Origin: a virus
Reading direction: 5' to 3' (one strand)
DNA length: 64,000 bases
IMG/VR virus record: IMGVR_UViG_3300028384_001275
Span: 1-64,000 of that record
Below the pieces are notes generated by a model. It was not told where the DNA came from. It searched no databases and was given only the letters and a program-made list of their open reading frames with translations. The position numbers were made by a program, and so were the translations under genes. Below are positions 59,164-64,000 of this stretch, in pieces; position 1 is the stretch's first letter; each line of letters opens with the position of its first letter.

Positions 59164-59313
59164 ATGGCAGCAAAATCACGAGTAGGTCTCTCAGGAGGCA
59201 ACTTTATTGGTGGAAAACCGAAGACAACCCGACAAGGGTCATCTAAGAACACTAAATATTCAGCAACTTCCTCAAATGCAAAGAAAAAGCGGTATCGTGG
59301 ACAAGGACGCTAA
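59164..59313 (+). CDS. Very basic small protein (49 aa)
   Basis: A 49-residue protein, MAAKSRVGLSGGNFIGGKPK..., is rich in Lys, Arg, Ser and Gly, ending KKKRYRGQGR. It may bind nucleic acid. Similar small basic proteins lie near gp25 in cyanophages. The next gene begins inside its 3' end. Confidence 0.6.
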   Translation: MAAKSRVGLSGGNFIGGKPKTTRQGSSKNTKYSATSSNAKKKRYRGQGR

Positions 59314-59470
59314 GGTAAAAACCACACCACAGTTGGTTAATGAGTCCAATTTGGCACTCTACCGTGTCTCTATGAATGTCCCGCAAGCAGCAAAGCATTG
59401 TGGAATGACTCTTAGAGAAATGAAAATGACATTTAGGGAGTTTCTAAAAACAAATCCTCCTGAAATGTAA
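59276..59470 (+). CDS. Small HTH-like protein (64 aa)
   Basis: A 64-residue protein begins MQRKSGIVDKDAKVKTTPQ and contains NVPQAAKHCGMTLREMKMTF, a plausible helix-turn-helix (A-x-x-x-G spacing). I chose the ATG at 59276. It overlaps the preceding gene by 38 bases and abuts the next gene (TAATG). A transcription factor role is inference. Confidence 0.55.
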   Translation: MQRKSGIVDKDAKVKTTPQLVNESNLALYRVSMNVPQAAKHCGMTLREMKMTFREFLKTNPPEM

Positions 59471-59970
59471 TGAAAAATCTCCTCTTCATCAGTCAAGATC
59501 GGGAAATGGCTCTCATACAAGAGTTAATTTACAAGATCAAAAAGTGGCAACCTGATTGGCACCCCTCTCGGACTTGCTTTTTGTGTGTATCGCCCGACTA
59601 TTCAAGCATTGTTACTCAACATTTGAGTCATGCTTTGACTGTTGATGGGGAGATTTTCAATATTGAAGCGGTAAACGTGCCGTTTCCTGATGAAAGTCAT
59701 ATGAATTATAAGGTTGACTTTGAAATCAACCTTCAGCAATGGAAACAAAAGTGGGAAAGCTTTGTCTTAATTGAAGCTGGAGTCATCAGAGGGGGCAACT
59801 ACACCTGGTTGACTGAGACAATGGAAGCAAATAGTGTCTCAGATTACGACACAGTTGCACTATGTGAGAATGTTAAGAGTAAATTCCAGTCTGATTTTGT
59901 TTCGCTTTACTACGATAACGATATTGACGATCTCCATTTCTGGTGGGAGCAGCCAAACAATCATTGGTAA
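59470..59970 (+). CDS. Hypothetical protein, possible phosphoribosyltransferase-like fold
   Basis: A 166-residue alpha/beta protein begins MKNLLFISQDREMALIQEL. The segment WESFVLIEAGVIRGGNYTW resembles the strand-loop (VLIDDVI-x-x-G-x-T) of phosphoribosyltransferases, but the acidic pair is replaced by E-A, so activity is doubtful. It lies upstream of the gp25 block. Confidence 0.5.
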   Translation: MKNLLFISQDREMALIQELIYKIKKWQPDWHPSRTCFLCVSPDYSSIVTQHLSHALTVDGEIFNIEAVNVPFPDESHMNYKVDFEINLQQWKQKWESFVLIEAGVIRGGNYTWLTETMEANSVSDYDTVALCENVKSKFQSDFVSLYYDNDIDDLHFWWEQPNNHW

Positions 59971-59973
59971 CCC

Positions 59974-59981
59974 AATAAATA
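59974..59981 (+). promoter_or_regulatory. Late promoter AATAAATA (gp25-gp6 block)
   Basis: A match to the late motif 22 bases before the 60003 gene, at the head of the baseplate wedge operon. Confidence 0.6.
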
Positions 59982-60002
59982 ACTCAGAGAGTCATCATTA
60001 CT

Positions 60003-60158
60003 ATGGCAAACTCCCCTGTCCCAGACCAGTCTGAAGATTTCCTATCAAGAATGACACTTATCACTGACCCGAGGAGTGATAAATATCTCAAGCGAGTCAA
60101 AAAATCACTAGAGTCTGATAAATGTCAAGATACAGATTCCGATCAGAAAAATATGTAA
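60003..60158 (+). CDS. Small hypothetical protein (51 aa)
   Basis: A 51-residue protein begins MANSPVPDQSEDFLSRMTL and overlaps gp25 by 37 bases in another frame. It directly follows a late promoter and has a helical, basic middle (DKYLKRVKKSLE). Function unknown. Confidence 0.55.
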   Translation: MANSPVPDQSEDFLSRMTLITDPRSDKYLKRVKKSLESDKCQDTDSDQKNM

Positions 60159-60535
60159 GTAGAGGATACAAGGATTTTGCAATTTCTTTTGCACCCAATC
60201 CTTCTACTGAAGATTTTGGAGCTGTTAAAAATGCAAATGCAATTAAACAGTCCGTAAGGAATCTTTTACTTACTCGTTTTGGGGAGAGACCCTTCCAAGA
60301 AAATATTGGGTCGCGGATTAAGTCTCTATTATTTGAGCCATTTGATCCATTTTCTGTGGATGAAATGAAAATGGAGATAATTAATGTCCTCACACGTCTA
60401 GAACCGCGCATCGAAATATCTAGAATTGAGATTTTAGACGAAAGTGATGTAAATTCCGTAAAAATTGAGCTAGATTTCAACATCGTTGGTGAAGAATTAG
60501 TCCAAACTATCGACTTCCTCTTGGAAAGAACGTAA
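60122..60535 (+). CDS. gp25: Baseplate wedge protein gp25
   Basis: This 137-residue protein has the gp25/TssE hallmark EPR motif in TRLEPRIEIS (Glu94-Pro95-Arg96), with SVRNLLLTRFGERPFQENIGS upstream and a C-terminal VQTIDFLLERT. gp25 starts sheath assembly from the wedge. The gene is followed by gp6 with a one-base gap. Confidence 0.95.
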   Translation: MSRYRFRSEKYVSRGYKDFAISFAPNPSTEDFGAVKNANAIKQSVRNLLLTRFGERPFQENIGSRIKSLLFEPFDPFSVDEMKMEIINVLTRLEPRIEISRIEILDESDVNSVKIELDFNIVGEELVQTIDFLLERT

Positions 60536-60536
60536 A

Positions 60537-62723
60537 ATGCCTGCAATTCCCTCACAATTAACGTCTTTAGACTTCTTTGAGATCAAAGAATCAATCAGAT
60601 CGTACTTGAGGACTCGTAAAGAGTTTACTGATTACGATTTTGAGGGAAGTGCTGCATCTTATTTGATTGATATCTTAGCATATAATACTTACTACACCGC
60701 ATTTAATGCCAACATGGCGCTGAATGAGGCATTTTTGGAGACTGCTACGGTTAGAGACAACATTGTCAAGCTAGCAAAACAGTTAAATTACACTCCTAGG
60801 TCGATTAAAGCTCCAAAGGGGTGTGTTAATTTGATTGTGCAGACCCAACAATCTATTAATGGTGCAACATTCCCCGAATTTGTCACTATGAAGGCGGGCG
60901 ATGTCTTTGTTGCTGATAATTCTACGGATAGTTTTACCTTTGCTTTGATGAGAGATATCAAAGTTCCCGTAGAATCGGGCACTGGTAAGGCATATTTTAA
61001 CAATGTCACCATTTATCAAGGCAATCGACTCCATTACAACTATACAGTTGATTATACGAAGAATCAAGAATTCATTATTCCCGATGAAAACGTCGATACT
61101 GAGCTTTTAGTAGTCTCAATTTCTCCAAATGCACAATCTTCAGAGAAAGATGCTTATAATTTGGCGGCAAATGTGACTACTCTCGATTCAAATTCGCGAA
61201 TTTACTATCTTGAAGAAGCAGAAGACCTTAGATATCGTCTAGTTTTCGGTGATGGTGTTATTGGACGCAAATTAATTGATGGAGAATACATCACAATTAC
61301 ATATTTGTCCACAGAAGGCGTTGAAGCTAACGGAGCAAGTGATTTTTCATTCATTGGACAAGTCGTAGACAGTGATAATCGAGTTATTGCCCCAAATAAG
61401 ATTTCTACAGAGACAAAGGACAAGGCACAGCAAGGAGAAAATCCCGAATCTGCATTATCAGTTAAGATGAATGCTCCTAGAGCATATGCAGCTCAAAATA
61501 GGGCAGTTACTGAGTCTGATTATGAAACCATCACTGCTCAGATCTATCCCCAGGCTGCGTCTGTAACCGCCTATGGGGGCGAGAAACTGACTCCTCCTGT
61601 ATATGGCAAGGTCTTCATTGCAATTCGCCCCAAAACTGGCACAAAGCTAAATGCATCGACTAAAAAGTCGATTGAGAATGATTTGAAAAAATATACAGTT
61701 GCATCAATTCTTCCTGAAGTAATTGATCCCACTACTTACTACATCATTCCAAAAACTTATGCATATTATGACGGTAATGCAACTAATCAAACAGGATCTG
61801 AAATTGGCACATCAATCCTGCAAAACATAGACAAGTTTAACAGGGATGGTCAGCAGAATCGTTTTGGTGGTCGTATTGATGGATCTAATTTTGGATCAAT
61901 GATTGATAATAGTGATACTGCAGTTAGGGGTAATGTCACTCAAATGACAGTTGGTCAAAACCTTGATCAATTTACATTTGGAAATGTTTTTACTCAGTGC
62001 CTTAACTATGGAAATCCACTTTCAGATCCAGGTAAATATTCTGGCACCCCAGATGGCAGTAATAACGGCGACGGCAATGGTGATGGAGATGGTAATAATG
62101 GAAATGGTGATGGAAATGGTGATGGTGATGGTGATAATGGAAATGGTGATGGTAACGGCGGTGATGGTAAATGTAAGCCTTCATTCTCGACAGTTAAGTC
62201 GGGCACTTTTTACGCAACAGGGTATACCGAGCAACTGGCAAACCTTGCTGCAGACGGAAGTGGTGTAGCACCAACTCTTGTCGATTCTGCATTTACATCG
62301 GGCGATACTACTGAAACTCTTGTCCCTGTAAATATTAGAGATGACGGTCAAGGAAACCTGATGTTGGTGACACTCAGAGACGAATCTGAAGTTGTCCTGA
62401 ATCCTACGGTAGGTACAGTTGATTATGCTAATGGTGTTGTTTGCGTAGGACCACTTGCAATTTCTGGCACACCCGATGATACTGAAAGGGTGCCTATTCA
62501 AGTCGTCCCATTTGGTGGATCTATTACTATTCCACCTGGTGTTGACCCCACTATCTTTAATCCTACGGTCAATCCAATCAACTTTAGAATTGAAGATATT
62601 TCAATCCCCAACTTCGATCCCAATAACTTTAGTGGTTATAACTACGGTGATGTGGGGGGTATAAATATCATTGATTATCCAACGGATAACTTCACATATC
62701 CAGTATCGGACTCTTGTTTCTGA
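60537..62723 (+). CDS. gp6: Baseplate wedge protein gp6
   Basis: A 728-residue protein resembles T4 gp6/J-like wedge proteins: LTSLDFFEIKESIRSYLRTR, YDFEGSAASYLIDILAYNTYY, and further SVKMNAPRAYAAQNRAVTESDY. Around residues 507-542 it carries a low-complexity Asn/Gly/Asp linker (nucleotides 62058-62170), followed by a beta-rich C-terminal domain. The linker looks like an insertion between core and C-terminal domain. Confidence 0.9.
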   Translation: MPAIPSQLTSLDFFEIKESIRSYLRTRKEFTDYDFEGSAASYLIDILAYNTYYTAFNANMALNEAFLETATVRDNIVKLAKQLNYTPRSIKAPKGCVNLIVQTQQSINGATFPEFVTMKAGDVFVADNSTDSFTFALMRDIKVPVESGTGKAYFNNVTIYQGNRLHYNYTVDYTKNQEFIIPDENVDTELLVVSISPNAQSSEKDAYNLAANVTTLDSNSRIYYLEEAEDLRYRLVFGDGVIGRKLIDGEYITITYLSTEGVEANGASDFSFIGQVVDSDNRVIAPNKISTETKDKAQQGENPESALSVKMNAPRAYAAQNRAVTESDYETITAQIYPQAASVTAYGGEKLTPPVYGKVFIAIRPKTGTKLNASTKKSIENDLKKYTVASILPEVIDPTTYYIIPKTYAYYDGNATNQTGSEIGTSILQNIDKFNRDGQQNRFGGRIDGSNFGSMIDNSDTAVRGNVTQMTVGQNLDQFTFGNVFTQCLNYGNPLSDPGKYSGTPDGSNNGDGNGDGDGNNGNGDGNGDGDGDNGNGDGNGGDGKCKPSFSTVKSGTFYATGYTEQLANLAADGSGVAPTLVDSAFTSGDTTETLVPVNIRDDGQGNLMLVTLRDESEVVLNPTVGTVDYANGVVCVGPLAISGTPDDTERVPIQVVPFGGSITIPPGVDPTIFNPTVNPINFRIEDISIPNFDPNNFSGYNYGDVGGINIIDYPTDNFTYPVSDSCF
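62058..62170 (+). repeat. Low-complexity GGNGAT-type repeat in gp6
   Basis: Tandem-like GGTGATGG/GGAAATGG units encode an Asn-Gly-Asp-rich linker (repeats of NGDG and GDGD). It is likely prone to slippage, so length may vary between isolates. Confidence 0.7.
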
Positions 62724-62728
62724 GATAG

Positions 62729-64000
62729 ATGCCTAAACAGAATATTAACGTATCGGACAGAGTTGAAAATCAACTTCCTGAATTTATTCGGGAAGAAGAT
62801 ACTCAGCTTGTAAACTTCCTTTTTCAATACTACAAGTCTCAGGAAAAAACAGGTCGTCCTTATGACATCCTGAATAACTTACTGAATTATCTCGACCTGG
62901 ATGCATATAGCACCCGAGAGTTGACAGGTAGCACTGAGCTCCTGAATGATATTGATACTGCGAATACTAAAATTGAAATCGAGTCAATCGATGGATTCCG
63001 TGATAAAAACGGATCGATCATGATTGATAATGAGGTGATCTACTACGAGACGGTCACCCGTGGTCCTGATGCGATTATTACTCCTGGACTATCTTATCCA
63101 CAATTCAAAAAGAAAGAGCAGCAACTAGAGAATCCATTTCCTCTGTTTGATGGGACTCGGACTGCATTCCCTCTTTCCTTTCTCGGCACCCCTGTAACAC
63201 CCCCTTCCGCCGAGCACCTGATTGTTATTGCATATAATCAGTTAATGATCCCTGGTGTTGATTACACCCTTGATAATAGCACTATTAATTTCACATCTGC
63301 TCCTAGAGCAAGGACTGGTGCGGATAACTCTGACTTCACACAGTTTACTTATCTGGTAGGTTACGCTGATCAGACTATTAAGACACTCGATACTGTCGAT
63401 GGTAGTGTTTATAATGGCAAAAAAGAATATCCATTAAAATTTAATACTGAAAATTATAGTCCAACATCAGAGAGTGGTCTTCTTGTCAATAAGAATGGCA
63501 GACTTCTCACACCATATGAAGATTATACTATCTTCTACGATAAGCTGATCTTTGATAATCCTGTAAGTGGATCAGACGCTATTCATATCAGATCTGTTGA
63601 ATATATTGCTCCTTCCTATGGATCTGGTGCTGTTGGTATTGTAGAAGTTGATGATTCTGGAAGTGTATCTAAAATTAGATCTAAGGTTGGTGGATCTGGT
63701 TATCGTTTGGATTTTAATCCAAAAGTTTCTATTCAATCAAATACTGGTAGAGGAGCAACCGCTCGATCTCTTGTCGGTGGTGTTAAAAACATTAATCTAA
63801 TTGATGGTGGACAAGGATACACTTCATATAACCCACCCATCCCCATAGTAGCACGACCATCTTCTGCTAACGGCAGTCCAGCTAAGTTGTCACTAACAGT
63901 CGATGATGAGACTGGTCAAGTTTCAGAGATTTCCCTTGACAATAGTGGTAGTGGATATGAATTTATTCCAGCTATTACGTTTGTTAACCCTGGTGGGGCA
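62729..64000 (+). CDS. Baseplate wedge/virion protein, gp7-like (3' partial)
   Basis: A frame starting at the ATG at 62729 remains open to the window edge (at least 424 residues). It begins MPKQNINVSDRVENQLPEFI followed by REEDTQLVNFLFQYYKSQ. The region then has FPLFDGTRTAFPLSFLGTP and beta-rich sequence with GGSGY/GGQGY repeats. In cyanophages a large wedge/virion protein follows gp6; calling it gp7 rests on position only. Confidence 0.6.
   Translation, partial: MPKQNINVSDRVENQLPEFIREEDTQLVNFLFQYYKSQEKTGRPYDILNNLLNYLDLDAYSTRELTGSTELLNDIDTANTKIEIESIDGFRDKNGSIMIDNEVIYYETVTRGPDAIITPGLSYPQFKKKEQQLENPFPLFDGTRTAFPLSFLGTPVTPPSAEHLIVIAYNQLMIPGVDYTLDNSTINFTSAPRARTGADNSDFTQFTYLVGYADQTIKTLDTVDGSVYNGKKEYPLKFNTENYSPTSESGLLVNKNGRLLTPYEDYTIFYDKLIFDNPVSGSDAIHIRSVEYIAPSYGSGAVGIVEVDDSGSVSKIRSKVGGSGYRLDFNPKVSIQSNTGRGATARSLVGGVKNINLIDGGQGYTSYNPPIPIVARPSSANGSPAKLSLTVDDETGQVSEISLDNSGSGYEFIPAITFVNPGGA

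Noticed and set aside
59470-59970. Active phosphoribosyltransferase
   Set aside because: The PRPP-binding acidic pair is replaced by Glu-Ala, so only a remote fold resemblance is claimed.
62002-62206. Histidine-rich - strand frames in the gp6 linker
   Set aside because: They are reverse readings of the low-complexity GGTGATGG repeats encoding the gp6 linker.
1-64000. CRISPR arrays, insertion sequences or rRNA
   Set aside because: No regularly spaced direct repeats, transposase motifs or rRNA-like sequence were seen on reading through the window.

Overview
This window is a stretch of a T4-like marine cyanophage genome (contractile-tailed; probably Kyanoviridae infecting Synechococcus or Prochlorococcus). 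The evidence is a T4-type core (gp32, gp33, gp53, gp48, gp4, gp26, gp51, gp27-like and gp5 hub proteins, gp25, gp6) combined with cyanobacterial metabolic genes (cp12, cpeT, talC, a DUF1825-type protein). It also carries phoH, thyX, three tRNA genes and T4-like late promoters (NATAAATA or CTAAATA). Base composition is AT-rich and genes are packed with ATGA/TGATG start-stop overlaps.

Layout. 1-5.5 kb: replication and nucleotide genes on the + strand (thyX, phoH, a RecB-like exonuclease, gp33, gp32), closed by a bidirectional terminator. 5.5-7.5 kb: gp53 and gp48 on the - strand, the only - strand genes. 7.5-20.8 kb: head completion, tail tube/baseplate and hub genes, two paralogous tape-measure-like giants, and cp12 and cpeT lodged between the hub genes. 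20.8-24.9 kb: small genes, tRNA-Thr, tRNA-Ala, a ParB-like protein, tRNA-Asn, talC and two H-x-D...H oxygenase-like proteins. 24.9-36.9 kb: tail fibre and virion genes, ending in three equal-length glycine-rich adhesin paralogs, each behind its own late promoter. 37.0-43.8 kb: a flavin-dependent tryptophan halogenase followed by six consecutive Fe(II)/2-oxoglutarate oxygenase-like genes. 44.2-45.6 kb: a putative restriction endonuclease with a broken DNA methyltransferase. 46-53.1 kb: tiny early-type genes, a repeated promoter module, an SF2 helicase and another oxygenase. 53.1-53.4 kb: a gene-poor region with interleaved inverted repeats. 53.4-64 kb: an NlpC/P60-like peptidase, a large virion protein, a PAAR-like tip protein, gp25, gp6 and the start of a further baseplate/virion gene.

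The most unusual features are: ten oxygenase-like proteins plus a halogenase in 64 kb, most of them in one overlapping operon directly behind the adhesins; a candidate replication origin at 52.4-53.4 kb, where four TTTTCCACA boxes sit beside an abrupt reversal of G/C skew; a restriction-modification-like pair whose methyltransferase carries an out-of-frame internal deletion; a structured 5' leader on gp32; and a perfect palindrome over the halogenase start codon. Functions are inferred from sequence motifs read by eye. No database search was possible.
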